A stretch of DNA of 64,000 nt from an uncultured Prevotellaceae bacterium (GCA_900315105.1 OMXX01000009.1:19706-83705); one strand, 5' to 3'; numbered from the stretch's first letter, positions 1 through 9,006 are shown. The notes: a model not told the origin generated them from the sequence alone. Translations and numbers: made by a program.

Positions 1-842
1 CTCTGTATTCAAAACAAGTAAAGGCTCTTGGTGATTTCTGCAAGAAGAACAAGATACGCATGGTAATCCCATTCTCCATCAATGGCGACGAGGTGAACCG
101 TAATGAGTTCATCTATCAGGTTTATCAGCCTATGGAAACGTTCTATCAAAAGAGCATCACTTCATTTATCGACCGTTTCAGCAACTGTCACCCTATCATC
201 ATAGACTGCAACGACTCCACATCAAACAAGGGTACATTCACCTATGCCCTTCGCAAGAAATTGGAAGAGAAAGGCATACAATACAGTATCACAAATCTGC
301 GTTCCAACTTAGAAATGTTCGAGAAAGCTTTCTCCACAACAAAAAGAAACGTAGTGATACTCAACACAGGCAGATCTCCTGAACTTACCCAGACGATGCA
401 CAAGCTCGATGCCCTTCTTGCCCATTCTCCTGGATACATGATTTCCATGTTCGGATATACAGAATGGCAGATGTACGAGAAATACAATCAGAACCAAACA
501 TTCTTCCACAAATACGATGTATATATCCCATCCTCTTATTTCTTCAATGAGCAGTCGGGCTACATACAGAGTTTCCAACGCGCATACAAGACAAAGTTTG
601 GTGCGGATATGATGAATGCACTCCCTCATTTTGCCCTCACAGGATATGACCAAGGTGTGTTCTTCATCGGTGGTGTGTATAAGTTCAAGGGACAATTCTA
701 TGGAGCAAGGAATCAGATATACAACACATCGCTCCAAACTCCATACCATTTCAGCAAGACGCCAAACGGAGGTTTCCGTAACGAGGCATACCTTTTGGTT
801 CACTATCAGACAAACGGCGGTATAGAGACTATCAGCTATTAA
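1..842 (+). CDS. Periplasmic-binding-like protein, 3' end (partial)
   Basis: The gene enters from the left edge; its frame is open from base 3, so the first in-window ATG at 60 is not the true start. The 280 visible residues read like the C-terminal lobe of a type I periplasmic-binding (Leu/Ile/Val-binding) fold: alternating beta segments such as HPIIIDCND and NVVILNTG, and a late segment ALTGYDQGVFFIGG. In Bacteroidetes such domains commonly follow LysM repeats in an envelope protein, but the N-terminus is outside the window, so LysM cannot be confirmed. The PorT-like gene begins 16 nt downstream, suggesting one operon. Function is inferred from fold only. Confidence 0.6.
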   Translation, partial: LYSKQVKALGDFCKKNKIRMVIPFSINGDEVNRNEFIYQVYQPMETFYQKSITSFIDRFSNCHPIIIDCNDSTSNKGTFTYALRKKLEEKGIQYSITNLRSNLEMFEKAFSTTKRNVVILNTGRSPELTQTMHKLDALLAHSPGYMISMFGYTEWQMYEKYNQNQTFFHKYDVYIPSSYFFNEQSGYIQSFQRAYKTKFGADMMNALPHFALTGYDQGVFFIGGVYKFKGQFYGARNQIYNTSLQTPYHFSKTPNGGFRNEAYLLVHYQTNGGIETISY

Positions 843-858
843 AGCGTAAAGTAAGATT

Positions 859-1614
859 ATGAAAAAAAAATACGCACTCATACTCTTATGCCTTGCCCCA
901 ATATGGGTACTGGCACAGGTAGGTGAGCACCGAAACCAGTTTGCCGTAGGCTTTCAAGGAGGCTACAACTTCAATAAAGTTGATTTCGTACCGAGGGTGA
1001 ACCTGGGCACGCACATGGGACTTACCGGAGGACTGGTAGCAAGATATACCTGCGAAAAATATTTCAAGACGATATGCTCCGTACAAATGGAGTTCAACTA
1101 CTCACAACTCGGTTGGAAGGAAGATATCACCGACGCAGAAAAAAAGCCCGTACCTTGCACCACAAACCAAGATGAAAGCGAAAAGTTCAAGCATACCATA
1201 AACTATTTTCAAGTACCCATACTCGCCCATCTGGCATGGGGAAAGGAAAAGAAAGGCTTAAACTTCTTCTTCAACGCAGGTCCTGTACTCGGTTTCCTTG
1301 TGAATAATGATATAGACAAAAACTTCACTTATGAGACAGCTAACCTTGAAAGAAGAGGCTATCAAAGCAAGGACCAAGAGAAAATAAAAAAACAACTCAA
1401 AGAAAAAGAGCAAAAGCCAAAGAATAAATTCGATTATGGAATTGCGGCAGGTATAGGTATAGAACTACATATCAAACCCATAGGAAGATTCCAGGTTGAA
1501 GGGCGATATTACTATGGTCTCGGTAATCTCTATGGAGACAGCAAACTCGATTGTTTCAGTCGTTCTGCTCACCAAACCATCATATTGCGTGGAGCATACC
1601 TAATTGACATATAA
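859..1614 (+). CDS. PorT-like outer-membrane beta-barrel protein
   Basis: 251 residues. A Sec signal peptide (MKKKYALILLCLAPIWVLAQ) is followed by an 8-10-strand barrel with alternating hydrophobic/aromatic strands (FAVGFQGGYNF, GGLVARYTC, FQVEGRYYYGLGNL) and a final strand ending in ILRGAYLIDI. This is the architecture of the PorT/outer-membrane-beta-barrel family, which includes the type IX secretion component PorT; sequence reading alone cannot tell the true PorT from other family members. A Lys/Gln-rich stretch around residues 170-192 is probably a periplasmic or surface loop. Transcription is probably shared with the preceding gene. Confidence 0.65.
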   Translation: MKKKYALILLCLAPIWVLAQVGEHRNQFAVGFQGGYNFNKVDFVPRVNLGTHMGLTGGLVARYTCEKYFKTICSVQMEFNYSQLGWKEDITDAEKKPVPCTTNQDESEKFKHTINYFQVPILAHLAWGKEKKGLNFFFNAGPVLGFLVNNDIDKNFTYETANLERRGYQSKDQEKIKKQLKEKEQKPKNKFDYGIAAGIGIELHIKPIGRFQVEGRYYYGLGNLYGDSKLDCFSRSAHQTIILRGAYLIDI

Positions 1615-1689
1615 ATGTGACGTTTTTGAGTATTATATATTGATATATATCAAGCGAGAAAAAGTTTTCTCTATTTTTCGCTCTGAAAA

Positions 1690-1721
1690 TTTTTCTATCT
1701 CAGAAATAATAACTACCTTTG
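1690..1721 (+). promoter_or_regulatory. Promoter of the tRNA-Lys pair
   Basis: A TACCTTTG -7 element lies at 1714-1721 with a T-rich -33 region at about 1690-1693, 33 nt before the first tRNA. It matches the Bacteroidetes housekeeping promoter. Confidence 0.6.
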
Positions 1722-1753
1722 CACCGCAATTCAGAAACGAAGTACAAAAACAA

Positions 1754-1826
1754 GCACCCTTAGCTCAGTTGGTAGAGCACCTGACTCTTAATCAGGGTGT
1801 CCAGAGTTCGAGCCTCTGAGGGTGTA
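1754..1826 (+). tRNA. tRNA-Lys (CTT), copy 1
   Basis: A 73-nt cloverleaf: acceptor arms 1754-1760 and 1819-1825 pair with a G-U first pair, the anticodon stem CCTGA/TCAGG encloses loop CTCTTAA giving anticodon CTT, and the T arm carries TTCGAGC. The 3' CCA is not encoded. Confidence 0.95.
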
Positions 1827-1855
1827 CTTCTTTCGGAATTTGCAGCATAAATGTT

Positions 1856-1928
1856 GCACCCTTAGCTCAGTTGGTAGAGCACCTGACTCTTAATCAGGGT
1901 GTCCAGAGTTCGAGCCTCTGAGGGTGTA
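1856..1928 (+). tRNA. tRNA-Lys (CTT), copy 2
   Basis: Identical to copy 1 over all 73 nt and separated from it by 29 nt, so both are probably processed from one transcript that ends at the terminator at 1939-1967. CCA is not encoded. Confidence 0.95.
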
Positions 1929-1938
1929 CTTCAAGAAG

Positions 1939-1967
1939 TCCTAATCAATTTTTGATTAGGATTTTTT
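1939..1967 (+). terminator. Intrinsic terminator of the tRNA operon
   Basis: A perfect 10-bp stem (1939-1948 with 1952-1961), 3-nt loop, then six T. Its T-tract overlaps the -33 element of the next gene's promoter. Confidence 0.9.
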
Positions 1968-1995
1968 GTTTTCTCATGAAAAATAACTACCTTTG
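1965..1995 (+). promoter_or_regulatory. Promoter of the alcohol dehydrogenase gene
   Basis: TTTG at 1965-1968 and TACCTTTG at 1988-1995 with a 19-nt spacer, 26 nt before the start codon at 2022. Confidence 0.75.
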
Positions 1996-2021
1996 CAATA
2001 CTAACCCCAAAATCAAGACAA

Positions 2022-3200
2022 ATGAACAACTTTGTTTTTCAAAGTCCAACAGAATTCGTATTCGGACGTGACACCGAGAACCAATGCGGCAACCTTTGTA
2101 AGACATACGGAGCTATAAAGGTCATGATAGTTATAGGTGGCGGTAGTGCTCGTAAGAGTGGATTGTTGGCACGTGTGCAAGACTCCTTAAGTAAGTCAGA
2201 CATTCCCTATTGTCTTCTCGAAGGCATCAAGCCTAATCCAGAAGACACCAAGGTATATGAAGGCATAAAACTCGCACGTAAGGAGAAAGTCAATTTCATC
2301 CTTCCTGTTGGTGGCGGTAGCGTTATCGACACGGCAAAAGCGATAAGTGCAGGCTTCAACTACGACGGTGATTTCTGGGATTTCTATTGCGGAAAGAATA
2401 ACGTAGAGAACTACCCTAACGTACTCCCTATTGGTGTCGTTCTCACCATTCCTGCAGCAGGAAGCGAGGCTTCAGGCAACACCGTAATCACCAAAACCGA
2501 TGGAATGTTCAAGCTATCCATCCGTACCAAAGCATTATTGCGCCCTAAGTTCGCCATAATGAACCCGGAACTCACCATGACCTTGCCGCCATATCAGACT
2601 GCCGCAGGTATCGTAGATATGATGGTTCACACCATGGAGCGTTACTTCTCCCCCACTCCTGGCTGTGAAGCAACAGATCGTCTCTGTGAAGCAGTACTCA
2701 TCAGTTGTATAAATGAAGGACCGAAGGTTATAGCTAATCCCAATGACTATGAAGCACGTGCAAATATCATGTGGCTCGGTACTATGGCACACAACGGTAT
2801 CTGCGGTGTTGGACGTATAGAGGACTGGGCAAGTCATCACATGGAGCATGAGATTAGTGCGATATATGGTGTTACCCATGGTGCAGGTCTAAGCGTCGTG
2901 GTTCCTGCATGGATGACATTTGTAATGAGAAAGGACGCTTCTAAGATAGCACAATTCGCCCGACGGGTGTTCGGAATTGAAGGTATCGATGACGTTTCCG
3001 TTGCATCCGAAGGTATAAATCGTCTCAAGGCATTTTGGAAATCTCTCGGCATGCCAGTAACGATGAAGGAACTTGGAATAGATAATCCCGACATCGATAC
3101 ACTTGTTGCCAAACTCCGCGGAAACAAAGGTGATAAGATTGGCGGATATGTCAGTCTTTCAATGGACGACTGCAAGGATATCTACAAGCTTTGCCAATAA
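2022..3200 (+). CDS. Iron-containing alcohol dehydrogenase (YqhD/BdhA type)
   Basis: 392 residues, full length for the group III iron-containing alcohol dehydrogenase family. These soluble cytosolic enzymes reduce aldehydes to alcohols, mostly with NADPH (YqhD, butanol dehydrogenase). The nucleotide loop GGGSVIDTAKA is at residues 97-107. The four metal ligands have the same spacing as in YqhD: D199, H203, H272 and H286 (offsets 4, 69 and 14). A monocistronic unit, with its own promoter and a strong terminator just downstream. Likely roles are redox balance or detoxification of fermentation aldehydes; the physiological substrate cannot be read from sequence. Confidence 0.92.
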   Translation: MNNFVFQSPTEFVFGRDTENQCGNLCKTYGAIKVMIVIGGGSARKSGLLARVQDSLSKSDIPYCLLEGIKPNPEDTKVYEGIKLARKEKVNFILPVGGGSVIDTAKAISAGFNYDGDFWDFYCGKNNVENYPNVLPIGVVLTIPAAGSEASGNTVITKTDGMFKLSIRTKALLRPKFAIMNPELTMTLPPYQTAAGIVDMMVHTMERYFSPTPGCEATDRLCEAVLISCINEGPKVIANPNDYEARANIMWLGTMAHNGICGVGRIEDWASHHMEHEISAIYGVTHGAGLSVVVPAWMTFVMRKDASKIAQFARRVFGIEGIDDVSVASEGINRLKAFWKSLGMPVTMKELGIDNPDIDTLVAKLRGNKGDKIGGYVSLSMDDCKDIYKLCQ

Positions 3201-3225
3201 ATACACTTGCGAAGAGAAAAACAAT

Positions 3226-3276
3226 AATACCGCTTATGGCAGTTCATAAAGAACCTTTCCATAAGCGGTATTTTTT
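3226..3276. terminator. Bidirectional terminator
   Basis: A 14-bp stem (3226-3239 with 3259-3272) runs into a T-tract on the plus strand, with an A-rich left flank giving U's on the minus strand. It lies between convergent genes and probably serves both. Confidence 0.85.
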
Positions 3277-3292
3277 ACATATTTCACACAAA

Positions 3293-3829
3293 TCAGTTAC
3301 TACCTGTTGCCTGTTTCATTCCCTCGAAGAATTTCTGCTGCAATTGTTGTGCAAGCTGGTTGTCAGGGTTGATTTTCAAGGCTTTCTCGTAGTTCTGCAT
3401 CACAATCAAGTAGTAACGCTGACCATTCACGGCTGGGTTTTGCAATATACGTACCATATAGAGGAATCCACGCAGAGTACATACATCAGATTGGTCTGCA
3501 CCTTTCATCTGCTCCATCTTATTGATGGTCTGCTCGGAATCTTTCAACAAATTCTCGGTCTGCTCTGCTTGAGGATTTGCTACAGAGAAACTGAGACTTT
3601 GTAGTGCCATCTGATACTTAGGCTGAATACTGTCAGGGAACATAGCATCAATACGCTTAAGCTCTGCTATGCAGTTAAGAGTAGCTTCCGGTGTCTGCTG
3701 TTGAAGCTTGCTGAGCGACTGTCCTATGAGAGCCTGCATCTGTGCTGACTCCTGAGCATTGATACTAACACTTGCCATCAAGCAAAGAGCGATGGCGAAA
3801 ACACAATTCTTAAAAGTTTGAAATGTCAT
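3293..3829 (-). CDS. Secreted protein of unknown function with one C-terminal TPR-like segment
   Basis: About 178 residues. I chose the start at 3829 because it gives a clean signal peptide (MTFQTFKNCVFAIALCLMASVSINAQ is the segment, split at the final Ala-Gln); the upstream in-frame ATG at 3856 would add nine residues and a longer overlap. The mature protein is helical and Gln-rich. Its C-terminal MQNYEKALKINPDNQLAQQL resembles a single tetratricopeptide helix pair. The start overlaps the end of the TonB receptor gene by 20 nt, so the two are translationally coupled. It may be a periplasmic partner of that receptor; this is inference from coupling only. Confidence 0.6.
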   Translation of the reverse strand: MTFQTFKNCVFAIALCLMASVSINAQESAQMQALIGQSLSKLQQQTPEATLNCIAELKRIDAMFPDSIQPKYQMALQSLSFSVANPQAEQTENLLKDSEQTINKMEQMKGADQSDVCTLRGFLYMVRILQNPAVNGQRYYLIVMQNYEKALKINPDNQLAQQLQQKFFEGMKQATGSN

Positions 3830-5861
3830 AAGCTTTATTATTTTTAAGTGAAACAAATATGCCGATATAGAAGAAACGGTCTCGATTTGCTTTTACCGTT
3901 GTGCCGTCAGGATTGTAACGGAAGATATTAGTACGACCAAAGATATTGTTCAACGATGTATAAACGATGATCTTCGGACTTACAAGCCATGTGATATTAG
4001 CATCTACGCTGTTATAATGCGGAGTTGTACCGATAGGGTATTTCCTTCCGCTGGCATACGACTCCGACAATCCGATAATTGTTTTGCCGATGTTGTATTT
4101 TAAGGTCATGCGGACATTATGACGCGATACATAATCGGGAGTACGCAATGCCGTATAGTCGAGATATAGACGTTCTGAGTCATTGAAAGAATAAGAGAGC
4201 GTGCTTGTTAGATTCTTTATAAGCGAGTGATTTTCAATGAATACATCCACGCCTTTACTTGTCCCATAACCATCAGCTGTATATAAGCCATTTGCGATAA
4301 GAGGGAGATTATGATATTTCTTGTAATATGGCTCTATACGCAATAGTGTATTTCTGATTTCATACTGCATGCTGAGTATGGCATGGTTGGCTGTACTCTG
4401 TGACAAGTTCTTTCCACTCATCACTATACAGTCATCATCTGCCGTCTGACTGTATCTTCCCAGCATAGCCGATAGCTGGAAGTGCTTGTCTGGCACATAA
4501 CTCAGTGTGGCGCGAGGCATCAGCAACCAACCACCGTCATAACTTGCATTCTCAACCCTCGCAGAGAGGTTCAGAAATAGTTTTGGCACAATTCTCAGTT
4601 GGGCATCAGTATGTACAGCAAGAAGGTTATAGTCAAGACAGTAATGACTGTTGTCATATCTTTTCGTGCTGTGTCGAAGATAATCCTCCACACCAGCTGA
4701 CATCTTCAGAACAGAGGAATATACCTTACGAACCTCCGCTTTCAGATGTATCTCATTACGGAAGTTGTGATAATGGTCGCCACATATCTGCGCATCGTCA
4801 ATGTCATTTATAACAGAAGAATTGGCAATACCCGTAAACAGACTGTAACCTCGTCCAATGTTGCTTTTGAGCGTAGCATTAGCATAAATGTTATGCTCTT
4901 TGAGAGATAGACCACGATCATCAATATGCTGACCTAAGGAAGTATAGTCATATCCTATATATGATTTAAGAACGGAAGCTGATGATAATTCAGCCTTATA
5001 CTGCGCCTCACCAGATAGTTTTCTATATGGTCGTGTCCAATTTATACGGTCAGGAAACAATGCATCGTAAAGTCCCATGCTTGTGTAATCTGCATTAAAC
5101 GACAGACTACTTGACGAGAAAGCCTTCGTTCCACCAATATTCCAGTCAACAAGCGATGCACTCACGCCCAGTTTGTCACCTGTCGCCACATCGGTGGTTT
5201 CCATAGGCAACACAGAAGACAAAGCCTGTCCGTATTCACCACCATAGCCGCCAAGCGAAAAATTGATACCCTTGAACAGGAACGGAGAGAAACGGCCGCG
5301 TACAGCATTATTCTCTATGTTTGTAGAATAAGGAACGAGTACATGCATACCATTGATGAACGTCTGGCATTCGTCGCTCTCGCCTCCACGTACATACAAC
5401 TTGCCATTCTCACCTACTTTCTGTGTTCCTGGCAAAGTTTGTAATGCTGCCACAATGTCGCCACATGAATTGCCCGACATCACAACATCTAGCGCATCCA
5501 TAGTCTTGAAGTTATCACTCTTGCCAAAGCTGTATGTACTGGCAGTAACAACCACCTCGTTTATCGTCGTAGCCTGTTCGCGCATACGGATAAGAAGGTT
5601 CTGTGATTCTGTTGTAGTCAGCACCGCATCTTCAAAACCGATAAATGTCGCCTTGACGGACAACTCGCCCGTTTTACTGGTAGCGAATTCGAATCTGCCA
5701 AGTGAATCCGTAAGGCATCCGTCTATCGTACCTATTATAAATACATTGGCACCTGCCATTGGTTCCCGTCCGTCGGTAACGACACCGGAAATAACTGTCT
5801 GACTCATCGCATGACAAGCGACAAGCAACATGATAATGATATGTGTAAGTCGATGTTTCAT
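3810..5861 (-). CDS. TonB-dependent outer-membrane receptor with carboxypeptidase-regulatory-like N-domain
   Basis: 683 residues from the ATG at 5861, which begins a signal peptide (MKHRLTHIIIMLLVACHAMSQ). Then come a CarboxypepD_reg-like domain (about residues 22-105: VISGVVTDGREPMAGANVFI), a plug domain (about 115-230, with GDIVAALQTLPGTQKVGENGKLYVRGG), and a 22-strand-type barrel to the C-terminal FVSLKN segment. It is shorter than SusC-type receptors and has no SusD partner nearby, so it is more likely a metal, siderophore, vitamin or peptide receptor. A perfect promoter ends four bases before the ATG, so the mRNA seems leaderless. The neighbouring LytTR gene and direct repeats at 5945-5970 suggest LytTR control (inference). 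Confidence 0.85.
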   Translation of the reverse strand: MKHRLTHIIIMLLVACHAMSQTVISGVVTDGREPMAGANVFIIGTIDGCLTDSLGRFEFATSKTGELSVKATFIGFEDAVLTTTESQNLLIRMREQATTINEVVVTASTYSFGKSDNFKTMDALDVVMSGNSCGDIVAALQTLPGTQKVGENGKLYVRGGESDECQTFINGMHVLVPYSTNIENNAVRGRFSPFLFKGINFSLGGYGGEYGQALSSVLPMETTDVATGDKLGVSASLVDWNIGGTKAFSSSSLSFNADYTSMGLYDALFPDRINWTRPYRKLSGEAQYKAELSSASVLKSYIGYDYTSLGQHIDDRGLSLKEHNIYANATLKSNIGRGYSLFTGIANSSVINDIDDAQICGDHYHNFRNEIHLKAEVRKVYSSVLKMSAGVEDYLRHSTKRYDNSHYCLDYNLLAVHTDAQLRIVPKLFLNLSARVENASYDGGWLLMPRATLSYVPDKHFQLSAMLGRYSQTADDDCIVMSGKNLSQSTANHAILSMQYEIRNTLLRIEPYYKKYHNLPLIANGLYTADGYGTSKGVDVFIENHSLIKNLTSTLSYSFNDSERLYLDYTALRTPDYVSRHNVRMTLKYNIGKTIIGLSESYASGRKYPIGTTPHYNSVDANITWLVSPKIIVYTSLNNIFGRTNIFRYNPDGTTVKANRDRFFYIGIFVSLKNNKAYDISNF

Positions 5862-5865
5862 GCTG

Positions 5866-5897
5866 CAAAGATACGACGGTATTCTGATACCGCCAAA
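5866..5897 (-). promoter_or_regulatory. Promoter of the TonB receptor gene, giving a leaderless or near-leaderless mRNA
   Basis: On the minus strand TTTG (5897-5894), a 20-nt spacer and TATCTTTG (5873-5866) are followed by only CAGC before the ATG at 5861. With the usual 4-7 nt from the -7 element to +1, transcription would start at or next to the A of the start codon. Confidence 0.75.
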
Positions 5898-5944
5898 TAT
5901 CTTTGACAGACAACAAGAAATGCTGACAGACAACTAATCTGCCA

Positions 5945-5970
5945 GACGAATGACTATAAAATAGGACGAA
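5945..5970 (-). promoter_or_regulatory. Candidate LytTR direct-repeat operator
   Basis: Two TTCGTC cores on the minus strand (GACGAA at 5945-5950 and 5965-5970 on plus) are 20 nt apart, i.e. two helical turns, the spacing known for LytTR dimers on direct repeats. The site lies between the LytTR gene and the receptor promoter. The same pair recurs upstream of the second LytTR gene. Confidence 0.4.
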
Positions 5971-5973
5971 ATA

Positions 5974-6798
5974 CTAAGCTATAAATGAACGGAGTTTTGG
6001 TACGTAAGTACGCGATACAGGCACAATCGTAGGGCATTTACCAAGTCTAAGCTGGTAGCCATTTGAATTTCCCTGTGCCGAAGTAATATTGTTTAGGTTC
6101 ACTACAAATGAGCGGTGGCATTGGAATACATTCTCATATTCCTTCAAATCGTCAAGTACCGCCGTAAGCGTTGTATGCAGTTCTATGGTATTTATGTTAT
6201 TCTCTTTCATATAGCAGACCTGCACATTGTTCTTCTGAGCCTCAACATACAAGAGGTCGTTGATGGGCAGTTGCAAATCGTTACCTCTTACTGATGCATC
6301 GTGAATAGTCACAATAATATCTGTCTGAATATCCGTTGTCTTGTCAAGCAGAGTCTCTAACTGACTACGCAGATAACGATGGTAGTTCATACCTACAGAG
6401 AATACGGTTATGAATATACCTATGATAAAAGTCCAGTTGAGGAATAACAGTATTAATTCTAATGATATTGAAGAATGGAATACTATCGAAGATACGAAGA
6501 TGTTGCAGATGCAGACAAACAATGTCATTATCAGCACAGATAATGCCTCATGCCATACTCGCCAAGGCGACACTCTCTTCTGTAAAGGCTGCAATGCGAG
6601 TCCATATAAATAACAGCATCCGAATGTAACAGCCCCGAATAACAATGACACCAATAACTTGTTTCCCTTGTATTCGCTAAACCCAAACGGTTGCAGAAGA
6701 TAGAGGATAAAGAACACGATTGCAGAGTATATGGCACAGTCTTTCAGCCTGTTACTGCTCTGTGGAAACGGATATTTTCGAGTTAAGAATATTCCCAT
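5974..6798 (-). CDS. Membrane-anchored LytTR-family transcription regulator
   Basis: 274 residues. Four predicted membrane helices (about 20-38, 48-70, 85-107 and 112-136) precede a linker and a LytTR DNA-binding domain (about 170-274), with typical segments LPINDLLYVEAQKNNVQV and VFQCHRSFVVNLNNI. No receiver or kinase domain is present, so it is a one-component membrane sensor/regulator of a type common in Bacteroidetes. It starts 2 nt after the stop of the TPR gene (6801), so the two form an operon. Its likely target is the adjacent receptor gene (inference from the operator-like repeats). It shares its fold and membrane layout with the protein at 11807-12706. Confidence 0.85.
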   Translation of the reverse strand: MGIFLTRKYPFPQSSNRLKDCAIYSAIVFFILYLLQPFGFSEYKGNKLLVSLLFGAVTFGCCYLYGLALQPLQKRVSPWRVWHEALSVLIMTLFVCICNIFVSSIVFHSSISLELILLFLNWTFIIGIFITVFSVGMNYHRYLRSQLETLLDKTTDIQTDIIVTIHDASVRGNDLQLPINDLLYVEAQKNNVQVCYMKENNINTIELHTTLTAVLDDLKEYENVFQCHRSFVVNLNNITSAQGNSNGYQLRLGKCPTIVPVSRTYVPKLRSFIA

Positions 6799-6800
6799 TA

Positions 6801-7529
6801 TTACTTTTTACCCTTAACCGCCTTACTTGGTATTCCCTTACTTATAAGCAGAGCCTCATCGGCTTCAATCTTATCGAGAATACCATCGTCTGACTTTGTT
6901 TTCTTGATTTGCGCCATCTGCTTACGATAGAGTGCTATACGCTGAAGAACATACTGGGTATATTCGTCTGCATAGCTAAGATGCTGATTAGGAGTAAGAT
7001 TCTTGGCGGTTATGTCTATTGCAGAAGATATATCATCAATAGCGAGGGATAGCTTTTCCATCGCCTCCTCCACCTGAGCACGTGTGGCATAGCTCGCTGC
7101 ATCATCCTTATACAGTTCCACAAGATGATTTGCATAATCGTATGCATCTGGCAAGCGTTTCTCCTCTATATTATTCAGGATGAGTCCCGTAAGCGCATTC
7201 TTATGGTCAGGTTCATATTTCAGCACCTGTTCATAGTCGGCACGCGCAAATGAGTACCTACGCAACTTATTATTGACAAAGGCACGGAAATACAATGCCC
7301 CGATATGCGTAGGGTACAAGTCGAGGATATTGGAATACTCGTCGAGGGCATATTTCCATTGCTCCAACGCAATATTACACTCAGCCTTGCGCATACGATA
7401 CTCCAGCGACTTAGGATTCTGCTCTATCTTCTTTGAAAGTACGGAGATAGAATCCTTCCATTGCTGTTGTGTCTGCGCATTAACAGAGAGACAAAAAACA
7501 AATGCTACGAAAAGAAATATTTTTCCCAT
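6801..7529 (-). CDS. Secreted tetratricopeptide-repeat protein
   Basis: 242 residues. Signal peptide (MGKIFLFVAFVFCLSVNAQ), then three to four TPR units (about 38-150): MRKAECNIALEQWKYALDEY, AFVNNKLRRYSFARADYEQ and an incomplete set to about 175. The C-terminus is Lys-rich and ends VKGKK. TPR arrays bind other proteins; the partner is unknown. The gene is first in a two-gene operon with the LytTR regulator, so it may present or sense a periplasmic signal for that membrane protein (inference). Confidence 0.75.
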   Translation of the reverse strand: MGKIFLFVAFVFCLSVNAQTQQQWKDSISVLSKKIEQNPKSLEYRMRKAECNIALEQWKYALDEYSNILDLYPTHIGALYFRAFVNNKLRRYSFARADYEQVLKYEPDHKNALTGLILNNIEEKRLPDAYDYANHLVELYKDDAASYATRAQVEEAMEKLSLAIDDISSAIDITAKNLTPNQHLSYADEYTQYVLQRIALYRKQMAQIKKTKSDDGILDKIEADEALLISKGIPSKAVKGKK

Positions 7530-7877
7530 AAAAAAAATATCGAGAATTCGCCTTACGACGATTTTTTTATTCTTTGAAAGTAAATTACCAATAAAATTGA
7601 ATCAGTAAATTATAAAGTGACATTCGTCACAAGAAATTTTATTTTTTATCTACAGAATCCATTTACTTTCACCCAAAAGGAGCATAAAATCCTCAATGAC
7701 AATCATCAGAAAAGTATTAAATCAGCAAATCAACCCAACAAACATAGAAATTTACTGAATTAATTTACTGATTTAATTTTCTGTTAATTTCTTCGCAAGG
7801 GCTCAGGCGCTACGCAGAGTCCTTTCCAGAAAGAACCATATCACCGCAAGGTGAATTTCCTTTCCAGTCAAGGGGGG
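7530..7877. other. Gene-free spacer, AT-rich
   Basis: No credible ORF. It contains the inverted element GTGAC-N4-GTCAC at 7617-7630, overlapping CATTCGTCAC (7621-7630), a half-site like the LytTR repeats seen elsewhere. It also has AAATCAGTAAATT-type words facing their complements at about 7600 and 7760. The right third is the 3' side of leuB. Confidence 0.5.
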
Positions 7878-8960
7878 TTACGCTTTCTTGATGAAGTCAA
7901 CAATCCAAGCACCAACTTCCTTAGTGCCATACTTTGCGCCACCCTCAACCTGAATCTCAGGAGTACGCACGTTCTGGTCGAGAGAAGCATCAACAGCCTT
8001 ACGGATGAGAGCACCCTCTTCCTTCAAACCGAAATACTCATAGAGCATGGCAACAGAAAGAATCTGTGCGAGTGGGTTTGCTATGTTCAAGCCCTTACCC
8101 TGTGGCCAAGAACCGTGGATTGGCTCGAATACAGGAGTAGAAGAACCTGTAGAAGCTGATGGGAGAAGACCCATAGAACCTGTGATGCAAGAACCCTCAT
8201 CGGTAAGAATGTCACCGAATGTATTCTCTGTTACCATTACATCGAAGAATGTTGGCTCCTGAATCATACGCATAGCAGCGTTGTCAACATACATATAGTC
8301 AGTCTTTACGTCTGGGTATTCCTTCTCAATTTCCTGAGCAACCTTACGCCACAGACGGCTTGAAGCCAACACGTTTGCCTTGTCAACCACTGTGAGGTGC
8401 TTCTTACGCTGCTGAGCATACTGATAACCTACGCGGAGGATACGCTCAACCTCTGGACGTGAATAGTAGTTGGTATCAAGAGCATCCTCTGTACCGATTT
8501 CTGCATTCATAGCAGGCTCCTGCTTCTTACCGAAGTACATACCGCCAGTAAGCTCACGGATACAGATGAAGTCAGCCCCCTTCACAATCTCGTCCTTGAG
8601 AGGTGACTTGTGAACGAGGCAGTCGAATGTGGTTACAGGACGGATGTTAGCGAACAAACCGAGCTTCTTACGCATAGCGAGAAGTCCCTGCTCAGGACGT
8701 ACCTTTGCTGATGGGTTATTGTCGAACTTAGGATCACCAACAGAAGCGAAGAGAACTGCATCAGCCTCCTCACAAATCTTGAAAGTCTCCTCTGGGAATG
8801 GATCACCCACCTCGTCGATAGCGTGAGCGCCACAGAGAGCCTCCTTGTAACTTACCTCGTGTCCGAACTTCTTTGCAACAGCGTCCATTACGGCTACGCC
8901 CTGCTCCATAATCTCTGGTCCGATACCATCACCAGCCAGAACTGCAATCTTCAAATTCAT
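7878..8960 (-). CDS. leuB: 3-isopropylmalate dehydrogenase
   Basis: 360 residues, full length. It oxidatively decarboxylates 3-isopropylmalate to 2-oxoisocaproate with NAD+ (third step of leucine synthesis, cytosol). Family motifs: [12 protein letters not shown] at the N-terminus, the Arg-containing FANIRPV and [11 protein letters not shown] substrate loops, DKANVL, and the cofactor/metal segment [16 protein letters not shown] followed by [10 protein letters not shown]. It stands alone with its own promoter, about 22 kb from leuA-leuC-leuD, whereas in related genomes it is often inside that operon. Confidence 0.95.
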   Translation of the reverse strand: MNLKIAVLAGDGIGPEIMEQGVAVMDAVAKKFGHEVSYKEALCGAHAIDEVGDPFPEETFKICEEADAVLFASVGDPKFDNNPSAKVRPEQGLLAMRKKLGLFANIRPVTTFDCLVHKSPLKDEIVKGADFICIRELTGGMYFGKKQEPAMNAEIGTEDALDTNYYSRPEVERILRVGYQYAQQRKKHLTVVDKANVLASSRLWRKVAQEIEKEYPDVKTDYMYVDNAAMRMIQEPTFFDVMVTENTFGDILTDEGSCITGSMGLLPSASTGSSTPVFEPIHGSWPQGKGLNIANPLAQILSVAMLYEYFGLKEEGALIRKAVDASLDQNVRTPEIQVEGGAKYGTKEVGAWIVDFIKKA

Positions 8961-9006
8961 TTTTTGTTATATATATAAATTTGTTACTAAAACTTCTATT
9001 TTTCTG

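Noticed and set aside
1604..1819. 71-codon plus-strand ORF
   Set aside because: It runs through the tRNA-Lys promoter and gene; its last third is the tRNA sequence.
5862..5933. Upstream extension of the TonB receptor ORF
   Set aside because: Overlaps the promoter and would put residues in front of a normal signal peptide.
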